A stretch of 64,000 nucleotides of DNA from contig NZ_JAPJDL010000009.1 in the NCBI RefSeq assembly GCF_026242055.1, positions 190,362 through 254,361 on the forward strand. Reading direction: 5' to 3'. Positions 44,303 through 55,120 of this stretch are shown one piece after another. Position 1 is the first letter of the stretch. Each line of letters opens with the position of its first letter. This DNA comes from Lentzea sp. NEAU-D7 (GTDB lineage Bacteria; Actinomycetota; Actinomycetes; Mycobacteriales; Pseudonocardiaceae). The notes beneath the pieces were generated by a model. It ran no database searches. It was given only the letters and a program-made list of their open reading frames with translations, and was not told the DNA's origin. Both the position numbers and the translations under genes were made by a program.

Positions 44303-45573
44303 CCGCGGATGGTGTCGATCACCAGCGGCGAACGCTCCGGCGCGGAGCCGGTGACCTCGTAGGCGCCTTCCAGCGCCTGCAGGGCTCCCTCGACCGCGTC
44401 CGGGGTGTCGGTGTACAGCTCCAGCAACGGCTGGCCGGCCTCGACTGCGTCCCCCGGCTTGGCCAGGCAGAGCACGCCGGCACCGAACTGCACCGGGTCC
44501 TCCTTGCGGGCACGACCGGCACCGAGCCGCCACGCCGCCACGCCGACGCCATACGCGTCCAGAGTGGACAGCACGCCGGTGGCGGGCGCCGTCACCACGT
44601 GCTTGTGCGAGGCGACGGGCAGGGCGGCATCCGGATCGCCACCCTGGGCGCGGATCATCCGCGCCCACACCTCGTAAGCCTCACCGGAGGCCAGCACGGC
44701 GGCCGGGTCGGCCGAGATCCCGGCCAGCGACAGCATCTCCGAGGCCAGCGCCACCGTCAGCTCGACGACGTCGGCAGGGCCGCCGCCACGCAGCACGTCG
44801 ACGGACTCGGCCACCTCGACCGCGTTGCCGACAGCGCGTCCCAGGGGCACGGACATGTCGGTCAGCAGGGCCGAGATCCGCACGCCGTGCTCGACGCCGA
44901 TGGCCACCAGGGCCTCGGCGAGAGCACGGGCTGAGGCCAGGTCCTTCATGAACGCGCCGGAGCCGACCTTCACGTCGAGCACCAGCGACTCGGCGCCCTC
45001 GGCGATCTTCTTCGACATGATCGAGGACGCGATCAGCGGAATCGCCTCGACGGTTCCGGTGACGTCCCGCAGCGCGTAGAGCTTGCGGTCGGCCGGAGCG
45101 AGTCCTTCGGTGGCGGCGCACACCACGGCACCGACCGAGGAGAGCTGGGAAAGGATCTCCGAGGTGGACAGCGCGGCGCGCCACCCCGGGATCGACTCCA
45201 GCTTGTCCAGGGTGCCACCGGTGTGGCCGAGACCGCGACCGGACAGCTGCGGCACGGCGGCGCCGCAGGCGGCGACGAGGGGTGCCAGCGGCAGCGTGAT
45301 TTTGTCGCCGACCCCGCCCGTCGAGTGCTTGTCCACCGTCGGCCTGTCGACGTGCAGCGCGAGCCGCTCGCCGGACGAGATCATCGCCTGCGTCCAGCGC
45401 GCGGTCTCCGCCGCCGTCATGCCGTTGAAGAAGATGGCCATCGCCAGCGCGGACATCTGCTCGTCCGCGACGGCACCGCGCGTGTACGCGTCGATGACCC
45501 AGTCGATCTGCGCGTCCGTCAGCACCGAGCCGTCGCGCTTGGCGCGGATGACGTCCACCGCCGAGAAGCTCAT
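44299..45573 (-). CDS. deoA: Thymidine phosphorylase
   Basis: The 424-residue enzyme splits thymidine or deoxyuridine with phosphate to deoxyribose-1-phosphate and base. Family marks are MSALAMAIFFNGMT, the phosphate-binding KHSTGGVGDK, GRGLGHTGGTLDKLESIPG and the pyrimidine-site Lys in SIMSKKIAEGA. It is the last gene of the nucleoside-uptake operon and overlaps cdd by ATGA. The ATG at 45573 was chosen for that coupling, although the frame extends further. The product feeds the mutase/DeoC route. Confidence 0.95.
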   Translation of the reverse strand: MSFSAVDVIRAKRDGSVLTDAQIDWVIDAYTRGAVADEQMSALAMAIFFNGMTAAETARWTQAMISSGERLALHVDRPTVDKHSTGGVGDKITLPLAPLVAACGAAVPQLSGRGLGHTGGTLDKLESIPGWRAALSTSEILSQLSSVGAVVCAATEGLAPADRKLYALRDVTGTVEAIPLIASSIMSKKIAEGAESLVLDVKVGSGAFMKDLASARALAEALVAIGVEHGVRISALLTDMSVPLGRAVGNAVEVAESVDVLRGGGPADVVELTVALASEMLSLAGISADPAAVLASGEAYEVWARMIRAQGGDPDAALPVASHKHVVTAPATGVLSTLDAYGVGVAAWRLGAGRARKEDPVQFGAGVLCLAKPGDAVEAGQPLLELYTDTPDAVEGALQALEGAYEVTGSAPERSPLVIDTIRG

Positions 45574-45959
45574 GGCAGGTCCTCCGGCCCGAACGCGTCC
45601 GGCAGCACCGACGACATCGGCAGCACGCCGGAAGGCGTGTCCACCAGGCAGTCGCGGCCGCCCAGCTCGTAGAGCACCTGACGGCACCGGCCGCACGGCA
45701 TCAGCAGCTCACCGGCACCGGAACGGCACGCCACCGCGACGAACCGGCCGCCGCCCGTGAGCTGGAGCTGACCGGCCATCGCGCACTCGGCGCACAGACC
45801 GACGCCGTACGAGGCGTTCTCGACGTTGCAGCCCGTCACGATGCGGCCGTCGTCGCACAAAGCCGCGGAACCGACCTGCAGCCCCGAGTACGGGCAGTGG
45901 GCGAACGACGCCGCCTCCACCGCCCGTGCCCGCAGCAGGTCCCAGTCGATGTCAGCCAC
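45570..45959 (-). CDS. cdd: Cytidine deaminase
   Basis: The 129-residue tetrameric-type zinc enzyme converts (deoxy)cytidine to (deoxy)uridine. The zinc site is complete: catalytic C-A-E in GLCAECAMAG and P-C-G-R-C in LMPCGRCRQ. The substrate motif VGSAAL and NVENASYG are present. It overlaps deoA by 4 bases and the permease gene by 8 bases, so it is part of the uptake operon and acts on imported cytidine. Confidence 0.95.
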   Translation of the reverse strand: MADIDWDLLRARAVEAASFAHCPYSGLQVGSAALCDDGRIVTGCNVENASYGVGLCAECAMAGQLQLTGGGRFVAVACRSGAGELLMPCGRCRQVLYELGGRDCLVDTPSGVLPMSSVLPDAFGPEDLP

Positions 45960-47205
45960 GGCGGTAGACCAGACCGTCGGCGGCAGGCATCCGCAACCGT
46001 TGTGATGCCACGGCCAGCACGGCCAGCGTCACCATGTGCGGCGCGTAGGACACGAACTCGCTGGGGATCTCGTCGAGGCTGATGTACAGCAGGTACATCA
46101 CCACGGCCACCGCGATGGCCGCCGCCGCGGAGAACCACTTGCGGCGGTAGAGCTGCCACACCACGATCACGCCGAGCAGCAGCACCACGCCGTAGACCAG
46201 CGCCAGCACCGTCTCGCCGCCCGAACGCAGCTGCAGGCCGTCGGCGTAGCCGAACAGCGCCGCACCACCGAGCAGGCCACCGGGCCGCCAGTTGCCGAAG
46301 ATCATCGCGGCGAGGCCGATGTAGCCGCGGCCGCCGGTCTGCCCCTCCAGGTAGGACAGCTGGCCGGGGTTGAGCACCAGCGCGGCGCCACCGAGACCGG
46401 CGAGACCACCGGAGACGATGACGGCGACGTACTTGTGGAAGTACACCTTCACGCCCAGCGAGTCCGCCGCGTACGGGTTCTCGCCGACCGAGCGCAGGCG
46501 CAGGCCGAAGCGGGTGCGCCAGAGCAGGAAGTACGACAGCGGCAGGAGCAGGATCGCGATCATCGTCAGCGGCGAGACGCCGGTGACGAGGCCGCGCAGG
46601 ATGCCCGCGACGTCCGAGATGAACAGGCGCTGCCCGGCTTCGAGCTCGCCGAGCCAGTCGCTCAGGCCCGCCGCCGAGAACGTGTCGAACGACTGGACCG
46701 GCGGCGACTGCCGCGGGTTGTTCGACAGCGGCAGGAAGATCAGCGTCGACAGGTACTTCGTCAGACCGGCGCCGAGCAGGTTGATCGCCACACCGGAGAC
46801 GATGTGGTTCACGCCGAACGTGACGGTGGCGATCGCGTGCAGCAGGCCGCCCAGCGAACCGAACACGACGGCCGCGACGAGAGCGGCCCACGGACCCCAC
46901 TGGTAGCCGGCCCACGCCGCGCCCCAGGTGCCCATGATCATCATGCCTTCGAGGCCGATGTTGACCACGCCGGCGCGTTCCGCCCACAGGCCGCCGAGAC
47001 CGGCGAGCAGGATCGGCAGCGCGAGCCGGACCGCCGTCTGGGTCGTGCCCGACGACGTGAGCTGCGGGAACCCGGTCTGCATCGAGGTGATCGACAGCAG
47101 CGCGATCGCACCGGCGACACCGAGCATGGCCACGGCCCAGCCGGGCATCTTGCGCTTGCGAGGCACCGCCGGGATGTGCGGCTTCTCCTCCAACGTCGTG
47201 ATCAC
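45952..47205 (-). CDS. Nucleoside ABC transporter permease (NupQ/YufQ-like)
   Basis: The 417-residue BPD_transp_2 family permease has about ten helices and the typical VRLALPILLAGLGGLWAERAGVVNIGLEGMM block. It contains GENPYAADSLGVKV, the cytoplasmic coupling segment. With the second permease, ATPase and BMP lipoprotein upstream it forms an importer of purine/pyrimidine nucleosides like NupNOPQ of Bacillus (family knowledge). It overlaps both neighbours. Confidence 0.92.
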   Translation of the reverse strand: MITTLEEKPHIPAVPRKRKMPGWAVAMLGVAGAIALLSITSMQTGFPQLTSSGTTQTAVRLALPILLAGLGGLWAERAGVVNIGLEGMMIMGTWGAAWAGYQWGPWAALVAAVVFGSLGGLLHAIATVTFGVNHIVSGVAINLLGAGLTKYLSTLIFLPLSNNPRQSPPVQSFDTFSAAGLSDWLGELEAGQRLFISDVAGILRGLVTGVSPLTMIAILLLPLSYFLLWRTRFGLRLRSVGENPYAADSLGVKVYFHKYVAVIVSGGLAGLGGAALVLNPGQLSYLEGQTGGRGYIGLAAMIFGNWRPGGLLGGAALFGYADGLQLRSGGETVLALVYGVVLLLGVIVVWQLYRRKWFSAAAAIAVAVVMYLLYISLDEIPSEFVSYAPHMVTLAVLAVASQRLRMPAADGLVYRRG

Positions 47206-48275
47206 GCCGCACCTCCGACAGTTCCGAGCTCACGGCCGACGCGACGCTGCTCCGAGGCGAGCTCGAACCGGCGCACCACCTCGTAGGCGACGACGACCGA
47301 CAGGACGATCGAGCCCTGCATGATGGTGACGATCTCCCTGGGCACACCGACGTTGTCGAGCGCGAGACCCGACTTGTCGAGGAACGCCCAGAGCAACGCG
47401 CCGAACGCGATGCCACCGGGGTGGTTGCGGCCGAGCAGCGCGATCGCGATGCCCGAGAAGCCGATGCCGGCGGAGAAGTTCAGGCTGAACGTGTGGTCGC
47501 GGCCGAGCAGTTCCGGCAGCGAGATCAGGCCCGCGATGGCGCCCGAGAGCAGCATCGAGACCATGATCATCTTCTTGGCGTTGACGCCACCGGCCGACGC
47601 GGCGGTCGAGGACTCGCCGGACGCCCGCAGCTCGAAGCCGAACCGGGTCTTGTTCATCATCACCCAGTAGCCGATGCCGAGGGCGATGGCCACGAAGATG
47701 AAGCCGAACATCGTGCCGCTGCCGCCGAACGAGATGCCGGGCATCCAGCCGCTCTCCGGGATCTCCGCGGTGCGGATGTTGTTGCCCCGCAGCTCACCGA
47801 AGACGTCGCGGCGGATCAGGTAGGCGGACAGGCCGATCGCCAGGCCGTTCATCATGATCGTCGAGATGACCTCGTTGACGCCGCGCGTCACCTTGAGGAT
47901 CGCGGGGATCGCGGCCCAGGCCGCACCGGCGATCGCGGCCACGACGATGATCACCATCGTGTGGATGCCGGTGGGCAGCGCGATCGAGCCGCCGACCACG
48001 GCCGCCACGACGGCCGCGACGCGGTACTGGCCCTCGACACCGATGTTGAACAGGTTCATCTGGAACCCGATCGCCACCGCGAGCGCCGCGATGTAGTAGA
48101 TGCCCGTCGAGTTGATGATGTCGACGAACGTCGTGCCCTTGCCGACCTGCGTCACCATCGCACCGAACGCGCTGAGCGGGTTCGCGCCGGAGATGACGAG
48201 GGCGACGCCGCACAACAGCAGTGAGAAGACGATCGCCAACGCGGGCGGCAGGAGTTTGCCGCGCAGGTGTCCCAT
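47202..48275 (-). CDS. Nucleoside ABC transporter permease (NupP/YufP-like)
   Basis: The 357-residue partner permease has the BPD_transp_2 fold, with NLFNIGVEGQYRVAAVVAA near the middle and the coupling helix FELRASGESSTAASAGGVNAKKM. It has about eight to nine helices. It overlaps the ATPase gene by one base and the other permease by four. The pair is heterodimeric in characterised homologues. Confidence 0.92.
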   Translation of the reverse strand: MGHLRGKLLPPALAIVFSLLLCGVALVISGANPLSAFGAMVTQVGKGTTFVDIINSTGIYYIAALAVAIGFQMNLFNIGVEGQYRVAAVVAAVVGGSIALPTGIHTMVIIVVAAIAGAAWAAIPAILKVTRGVNEVISTIMMNGLAIGLSAYLIRRDVFGELRGNNIRTAEIPESGWMPGISFGGSGTMFGFIFVAIALGIGYWVMMNKTRFGFELRASGESSTAASAGGVNAKKMIMVSMLLSGAIAGLISLPELLGRDHTFSLNFSAGIGFSGIAIALLGRNHPGGIAFGALLWAFLDKSGLALDNVGVPREIVTIMQGSIVLSVVVAYEVVRRFELASEQRRVGRELGTVGGAA

Positions 48276-49873
48276 CAGTTCGCGCCTTCCTGGACGACAG
48301 GGGTCTCCTGCGCAGTGCTGGTCTCCTGTACGGCCGAGCTCGTGCTACCAGCACCCGTCATCGCGCTGCCGAGGTCCTCGGGCGTGACGGTGTTCGGGTC
48401 GGCGTCGGCCACCAGGCGTCCGCGCAACATGACCTTGATCGTGTCCGACAGGCCGATCAGCTCGTCCAGGTCGGCGGAGATCAGCAGCACCGCGAGACCG
48501 GCCGCACGGGCGCGCTTGATCTCGTCCCAGATCAGCGCCTGAGCGCCGACGTCCACGCCGCGGGTCGGGTGCGACGCGATCAGCAGCACCGGGTCGCCGG
48601 ACAGCTCCCGGCCGACGACGAGCTTCTGCTGGTTGCCACCCGACAGGGCGGCCGCGGGCACGTCGATGCCGGGCGTGCGGACGTCGAAGTCCGCGACGAT
48701 CCGCTCGGTGTCCTTCTTCGCGCCGTCGGTGTCGAGCCAGATGCCCCTGGCCGTCGGCTGACGGGTCTGGTAGCCGAGGATCCGGTTGTACCAGAGGGGT
48801 TGCGTGAGCAGCAGGCCGTGGCGGTGGCGGTCCTCCGGCACGTAGCCGATGCCCGCCTCGCGCCGGGCCAGCGTCCCGAGCTTGGTGAGGTCCCGGCCCT
48901 GCAGCGTGATGGTGCCGCTGCCGGCCTTGCGCATGCCCATGATCGTCTCGACGAGCTCGGTCTGGCCGTTGCCCTCGACACCGGCGATGCCGACGACCTC
49001 GCCGGAGCGGACCACCATGTCGATGTCGTCGAGGATCGGCCGCGAGCCGTCCGGCGTCATCAGCCTGAGGCCCTTGACGTCCAGCACGACCGTGTCGGTG
49101 ACGGTGGACTCGCGGGTCTCCGGGCTGGGCAGCTCGCTGCCGACCATCATCTCGGCGAGCTGCCGGGAGCTGACGGTCTTCGGGTCGGCGCTGCCCACGG
49201 TCGTGCCGCGGCGGATCACCGTGACGGAGTCCGCGATCGCGCGGACCTCGTCGAGCTTGTGCGAGATGAACAGGAACGTGTAGCCCTGCTCCTGCATGCC
49301 GCGGACGGTGTCGAAGAGCTCGTTGACCTCCTGCGGCACGAGCACGGCGGTCGGCTCGTCCAGGATGATCACCTTGGCACCGCGGTAGAGCACCTTGAGG
49401 ATCTCGACGCGCTGGCGGTCCGCGACTCCGAGCTGCTCGACCAGGACGCCGGGGTCGACGTTGAGGCCGGTCTTCCCGGAGAGCTCGATGATGCGCGCGC
49501 GGGCCTTCTTGCCGATGCCGTGCAGGGCCTCGGCGCCCAGGACCACGTTCTCCTGGACGGTGAGGTTGTCGGCCAGCATGAAGTGCTGGTGCACCATGCC
49601 GATGCCGGCCTTGATGGCGTCGGAAGGCGTGCGGAACCGCACCTGCTCGCCGTTCACCTCGATGGTGCCCTCGTCCGGCGGCTGCATGCCGTAGAGGATC
49701 TTCATCAGGGTGGACTTGCCCGCGCCGTTCTCACCGCACAGGGCGTGCACCTCGCCACGGCGGACGGTCAGGTGGACGTCGCTGTTGGCGACCACACCTG
49801 GGAATCGCTTGGTGATGCCTGTGAGCACCACCGCGGGGTGTTCGTCCGTCCCAACGGACGTGGAACTGCTCAT
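48275..49873 (-). CDS. Nucleoside ABC transporter ATP-binding protein (two cassettes)
   Basis: The 532-residue fused ATPase of the sugar/nucleoside type has Walker A GENGAGKST in the N-terminal cassette and signature LGVADRQRVEILKVL. The C-terminal cassette has GVEGNGQTEL and LSGGNQQKLVVGREL. As usual for the family, one cassette is degenerate. It ends in a Ser/Thr/Gln-rich tail of repeated ETSTAQE type. Its ATG at 49873 has AGGAGGAGC upstream, and a hairpin separates it from the lipoprotein gene. Confidence 0.93.
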   Translation of the reverse strand: MSSSTSVGTDEHPAVVLTGITKRFPGVVANSDVHLTVRRGEVHALCGENGAGKSTLMKILYGMQPPDEGTIEVNGEQVRFRTPSDAIKAGIGMVHQHFMLADNLTVQENVVLGAEALHGIGKKARARIIELSGKTGLNVDPGVLVEQLGVADRQRVEILKVLYRGAKVIILDEPTAVLVPQEVNELFDTVRGMQEQGYTFLFISHKLDEVRAIADSVTVIRRGTTVGSADPKTVSSRQLAEMMVGSELPSPETRESTVTDTVVLDVKGLRLMTPDGSRPILDDIDMVVRSGEVVGIAGVEGNGQTELVETIMGMRKAGSGTITLQGRDLTKLGTLARREAGIGYVPEDRHRHGLLLTQPLWYNRILGYQTRQPTARGIWLDTDGAKKDTERIVADFDVRTPGIDVPAAALSGGNQQKLVVGRELSGDPVLLIASHPTRGVDVGAQALIWDEIKRARAAGLAVLLISADLDELIGLSDTIKVMLRGRLVADADPNTVTPEDLGSAMTGAGSTSSAVQETSTAQETPVVQEGAN

Positions 49874-49901
49874 CGTCGAGTGCTCCTCCTACCACGCACC
49901 A

Positions 49902-49932
49902 GGCCCTGTGAGGGCGAAATCCTCACAGGGCC
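49902..49932 (-). terminator. Intra-operon hairpin between bmp and the ATPase gene
   Basis: GGCCCTGTGAGG (49902-49913) pairs perfectly with CCTCACAGGGCC (49921-49932) around a 7-base loop, 22 bases after the lipoprotein stop. No T-run follows. It is likely a partial terminator or RNA stabiliser that makes the binding protein more abundant than the membrane components. Confidence 0.7.
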
Positions 49933-49954
49933 CGGAGTGCGTGCGGCTTTCGGA

Positions 49955-51100
49955 CTACGGCTTGTCCGCGACCTTGATCTTGCCCTCGATGATCTGGGCC
50001 TTGTAGCCCTCGAGGATTCCCTGCAGCTTCGCGTCGATCTTGCCACCCGACGTGGAGTAGCCGACACCGTTCACCTTCAGGTCGAAGACCTTCGGCAGCG
50101 AGGCGATGTCGTTCTTGGCGACGGCCTTGACGAAGTCGTAGACCGCGACGTCGACGCGCTTGAGCATCGACGACACGATGACGTCCTTGGTGTCGGCGAC
50201 GGTCGCCTGGTTGTACTGGTCGGAGTCGACGCCGATGGCCAGCACGCCACCCTGCTTGGCGGCCGAGAAGATGCCCTTGCCGGAGGCACCGGCGGCCTGG
50301 TAGATGACGTCGGCGCCCTTGTCGATCTGGCCCTTCGCGGCTTCCTGGCCCTTCGGGGCGTCCTGGAAGCCCGTGAAGTCACCGGCCGGGGTGATGTACT
50401 TCTTCTCGACCTGGATCTTCGGCGCGGCGGTCTTGGCACCCTGGAAGTAGCCGGCCTCGAACTTCTGGATCAGCGGGATCTCGACACCGCCGACGAAGCC
50501 CACGTGGCACTTCTTGCTCTGGTACGCGGCGATGACGCCGGCCAGGAAGGAGCCCTCCTGCTCGGCGAACAGCAGCGGGGTGATGTTGGCGGCACCCTCG
50601 ACGGCCGAGTCGACCAGGCCGAACTTGACGTTCGGGAACTCCGCGGCGACGAGCTTCATCGACTCGGCGTAGGCGAAGCCGACACCGATGATCGGGCTGA
50701 AGCCCTCGGAGGCCAGCTGGCGCAGACGGGTCTGCTTGGCGGACTCGTCCTCGTTCGGAGCGGCGGAGAGCTCGCGCGTGTTCTCCTTCTTCACGCCCAT
50801 GTCCGCGATGGCCTTGTCCAGACCGGCGGCGGCGGAGTCGTTGAACGACGCGTCGCCACGGCCACCGATGTCGTAGGCAAGACCGATCTTCAGCGCACTC
50901 GCGTCCACCTTGTCACCGTTGGCGGCGCTGGTGTTCGAGGTAGCAGGCGCGGTCGGGGCCTCGGCGAACTCGCAGGCGGCACCCGTACCGGTACTCGCGT
51001 TGTTGCTCCCGCCACCCGAGTCCTTCGCGCAGGCGGCCATAGTCATCACGCTGGTCAACGCGATCGCGGCGACCGCGACACCACGCATACGACGACGCAC
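49955..51100 (-). CDS. BMP-family nucleoside-binding lipoprotein
   Basis: The 381-residue PnrA/BmpA-type substrate-binding lipoprotein has a signal peptide ending in the lipobox TMAAC, followed by a Gly/Ser/Asn linker. The binding fold starts KIGLAYDIGGRGDASFNDSA and contains GVGFAYAESM, GVDSDQYNQA and VDVAVYDFV, motifs of nucleoside ligation. It captures nucleosides outside the cell and delivers them to the permeases. The start is the GTG at 51100 with GGAGGAG seven bases upstream; an ATG at 51088 is less well placed. Confidence 0.93.
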   Translation of the reverse strand: MRRRMRGVAVAAIALTSVMTMAACAKDSGGGSNNASTGTGAACEFAEAPTAPATSNTSAANGDKVDASALKIGLAYDIGGRGDASFNDSAAAGLDKAIADMGVKKENTRELSAAPNEDESAKQTRLRQLASEGFSPIIGVGFAYAESMKLVAAEFPNVKFGLVDSAVEGAANITPLLFAEQEGSFLAGVIAAYQSKKCHVGFVGGVEIPLIQKFEAGYFQGAKTAAPKIQVEKKYITPAGDFTGFQDAPKGQEAAKGQIDKGADVIYQAAGASGKGIFSAAKQGGVLAIGVDSDQYNQATVADTKDVIVSSMLKRVDVAVYDFVKAVAKNDIASLPKVFDLKVNGVGYSTSGGKIDAKLQGILEGYKAQIIEGKIKVADKP

Positions 51101-51619
51101 GGCTCGTCTCCTCCCTGAGGTTCCTCCCCAACGACGTTGTTGGGTCCTAGACGCGGCACCGTACCTCTTAGTAACCAAGCCCGTTGCCGCCAGCACCTAC
51201 AAAGACCCCTATCGGTTACGCATTCGACGCTTTGGCCGTACGAGTGGTGATCAAACGTGTTCAAGGCGTTGCGAAACGCCCTCGGCGGCCTCTTCGCCAC
51301 ACCGATCTTCGCCCGAACGGCCCAGTTCCGCCCGCCGAGCCCGCCGCCGCCCGACCTGCGATTCGGCGTTGGACGAAATTTCTACGGCTCCGCGTTGAAC
51401 CATTCCCGGGCTTCGGGCCGTGTCAGGGGTGGCAAGTGCCCTTGCCGACGACGGTGGCCCGGACCGAGGCGGAGGTCCGGGCCACCGTCCTTTTGTGGCG
51501 TGGACCGCATTTCAGGATCGATAAAGACCGCTTGGCCGATCGACAGCGTGTCTCATCGATCACAGAGCGGGTGCGCCTGCTGGGATCGCTCCAACGTGCG
51601 GGACTAGGATTTTCCGGTC
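51101..51619. other. Divergent intergenic region between bmp and the sdh operon
   Basis: No convincing gene is seen. It holds the inverted repeat CCCAAC-N6-GTTGGG (51127-51144) in the bmp leader, possibly an operator. It also holds a very strong hairpin at 51451-51494, and a TAGGAT -10-like element at 51605-51610 that may drive the sdh operon. Confidence 0.5.
51451..51494 (+). terminator. Orphan 15-bp hairpin with T-run
   Basis: ACGGTGGCCCGGACC pairs perfectly with GGTCCGGGCCACCGT (51474-51488) around an 8-base loop, then CC and TTTT. No annotated plus-strand gene precedes it within 350 bases, so it may end a small RNA or antisense transcript, or insulate the sdh promoter from upstream reads. 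Confidence 0.75.
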
Positions 51620-51685
51620 ATGGTCGGGAAGAGAGAACTGTTCGCCGACCACACCACCACTGACGTTGGAGGCCGCGGCGCATGA
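51620..51685 (+). CDS. Putative 21-residue leader peptide of the sdh operon
   Basis: A short ORF starts at ATG 51620 and ends at a TGA (51683-51685) that overlaps the sdhC ATG as ATGA. The peptide begins MVGKRELFAD and ends GGRGA. Its ATG lies about ten bases after a TAGGAT -10-like element, so the transcript would be almost leaderless. It may couple sdhC translation to leader translation. Its size makes chance possible. Confidence 0.4.
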   Translation: MVGKRELFADHTTTDVGGRGA

Positions 51686-52104
51686 CCAGCGCAGGCGCAC
51701 CCGAGCGGTCGGGCACCACCCGAGGGGGTGGGACGCTCTACCGCGGTGATCTGGGCATGTGGTCCTGGGTCGCCCACCGGATCACCGGTGTCCTCACGTT
51801 CTTCTTCCTCTTCACCCACGTGCTGGACACCGCCCTCGTGCGGGTGTCCCCGAACGCGTACGACGCGGTGATCGAGACTTACAAGAACCCGATCGTCAAC
51901 CTCTTCGAGGTCGGTCTGGTCGGCGCGGTTCTCTACCACGCGCTCAACGGCATCCGGGTCATGCTGGTGGACTTCTGGGAGAAGGGCGCCAAGTACCAGC
52001 GGGTCATGCTCTGGACCGTGCTGGCCGTCTGGGTCCTCGTGATGATCCCCGGCTTCTACTTCATGATGGAGCGCACGATCTCCGACCTGGTTGGGGGTCA
52101 CTGA
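51682..52104 (+). CDS. sdhC: Succinate dehydrogenase cytochrome b556 subunit
   Basis: The 140-residue membrane anchor has three helices. The family start RGDLGMWSWVAHRITGVLTFFFLFTHVLDT carries the quinone-site Ser/Arg region and haem-ligand His candidates; a second His lies in VLYHALNGIRVM. It binds haem b and quinone with SdhD. First structural gene of sdhCDAB; the four genes are tightly spaced. Confidence 0.93.
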   Translation: MTSAGAPERSGTTRGGGTLYRGDLGMWSWVAHRITGVLTFFFLFTHVLDTALVRVSPNAYDAVIETYKNPIVNLFEVGLVGAVLYHALNGIRVMLVDFWEKGAKYQRVMLWTVLAVWVLVMIPGFYFMMERTISDLVGGH

Positions 52105-52106
52105 CC

Positions 52107-52514
52107 ATGTCTCTCGCACTCGACAAGCCCCGCTCGCCGCGCCGCCCCGCGGCCCGCCGCAGCAACGGCGAGCTGTACAGCTGGCTGTTCATGCGCCTCT
52201 CCGGCCTGCTGCTCGTGGTCCTGGTCCTGGGCCACCTGTTCATCATGAACATCCTCGACGGCGGCGTCCACAAGATCAACTTCGGCTTCGTCGCCGGCCG
52301 CTGGGCGTCCCCGTTCTGGCAGTTCTGGGACCTCGCGATGCTCTGGCTCGCGCAGATCCACGGCGGCAACGGCGTGCGGACGGTCATCAACGACTACGCC
52401 CGCAAGGACTCCACCCGGTTCTGGTTGAAGATGCTGCTCTACGTGTCGATGGTCCTGATCATCTCGCTCGGCACGTTCGTGATCTTCACCTTCGACCCGA
52501 ACATCTCGAACTGA
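52107..52514 (+). CDS. sdhD: Succinate dehydrogenase membrane anchor subunit
   Basis: The 135-residue second anchor has three helices (LFMRLSGLLLVVLVLGHLFIM, then a middle helix LAMLWLAQIHGGNGVRTV and a C-terminal LYVSMVLIISLGTFVIF). H in GHLFIM is a probable haem ligand. A Pro/Arg-rich N-terminal segment faces the cytoplasm. It starts 2 bases after sdhC and ends 22 bases before sdhA. Confidence 0.9.
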   Translation: MSLALDKPRSPRRPAARRSNGELYSWLFMRLSGLLLVVLVLGHLFIMNILDGGVHKINFGFVAGRWASPFWQFWDLAMLWLAQIHGGNGVRTVINDYARKDSTRFWLKMLLYVSMVLIISLGTFVIFTFDPNISN

Positions 52515-52536
52515 CCCGCGCGGGGAGCCCACCACA

Positions 52537-54290
<1,754 letters not shown>

Positions 54291-54291
<1 letters not shown>

Positions 54292-55073
54292 TGACCGCCA
54301 CCGCTGAAACCACTGCAGGCTCGCGCGGCTCCCAGCCGCCCGTTCCGGACGGCGCTGTCACGGTCACCGTCAAGATCCGCCGGTTCAACCCGGAGATCGA
54401 CGACGAGCCGCGCTGGGACGCGTTCGACATCCCGGCGCTCCCGTCGGACCGCGTGCTGAACCTGCTGCACCACATCAAGTGGTACGTCGACGGCACGCTG
54501 ACCTTCCGGCGCTCCTGCGCGCACGGCATCTGCGGCTCGGACGCCATGCGCATCAACGGCGTGAACCGCCTGGCGTGCAAGGTGCTGCTGAAGGACCTGC
54601 TCGAAAAGGGCGACAAGCGCACCACGATCACCATCGAGCCCATCAAGGGCCTGCCGGTGCACAAGGACCTGCTGGTCGACATGGAGCCCTTCTTCGAGGC
54701 GTTCCGCGCGGTCAAGCCGTACCTCGTGACCTACGGCAACGAGCCGACGCGCGAGCGCATCCAGTCCGCCGCCGACCGCGAGCGGTTCGACGACACGACG
54801 AAGTGCATCCTGTGCGCCTGCTGCACCACCTCCTGCCCGGTCTACTGGACCGAGGGCTCGTACTTCGGCCCGGCGGCGATCGTGAACGCGCACCGGTTCA
54901 TCTTCGACTCGCGTGACGAGGGCGCTGAGGAGCGGCTCGACATCCTCAACGACATCGACGGCGTGTGGCGGTGCCGGACCACCTTCAACTGCACCGACGC
55001 GTGCCCGCGTGGCATCCAGGTGACGAAGGCGATCCAGGAAGTGAAGCGCGCGCTGCTGTTCAAGCGCGTCTGA
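54291..55073 (+). CDS. sdhB: Succinate dehydrogenase iron-sulfur subunit
   Basis: The 260-residue subunit passes electrons from SdhA to quinone. The 2Fe-2S site reads C-A-H-G-I-C-G-S-D, with Asp in place of the third Cys as also in E. coli SdhB. The 4Fe-4S and 3Fe-4S motifs are CILCACCTTSCP and CTDACPRGI. An extra N-terminal stretch of about 25 polar residues precedes the fold. It ends the operon; a hairpin follows 17 bases later. Confidence 0.97.
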
Positions 55074-55090
55074 GTTCTTCTCGGTTCGAG

Positions 55091-55120
55091 GCGCCGCGTT
55101 CCCGCTGGGGGGCGCGGCGC
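55091..55120 (+). terminator. Terminator of the sdh operon
   Basis: GCGCCGCG (55091-55098) pairs with CGCGGCGC (55113-55120) 17 bases after the sdhB stop; the stem can extend with one mismatch. It is followed by TTCGTCGTTT. Confidence 0.6.

Noticed and set aside
48221-51118. Plus-strand open frame of about 965 codons across the ABC ATPase and BMP genes
   Set aside because: Shadow of two well-supported minus-strand genes; composition unlike any protein.
51257-51607. Plus-strand open frame before the sdh operon
   Set aside because: It reads through the strong hairpin, has no ribosome site and a Pro/Arg-rich random composition.
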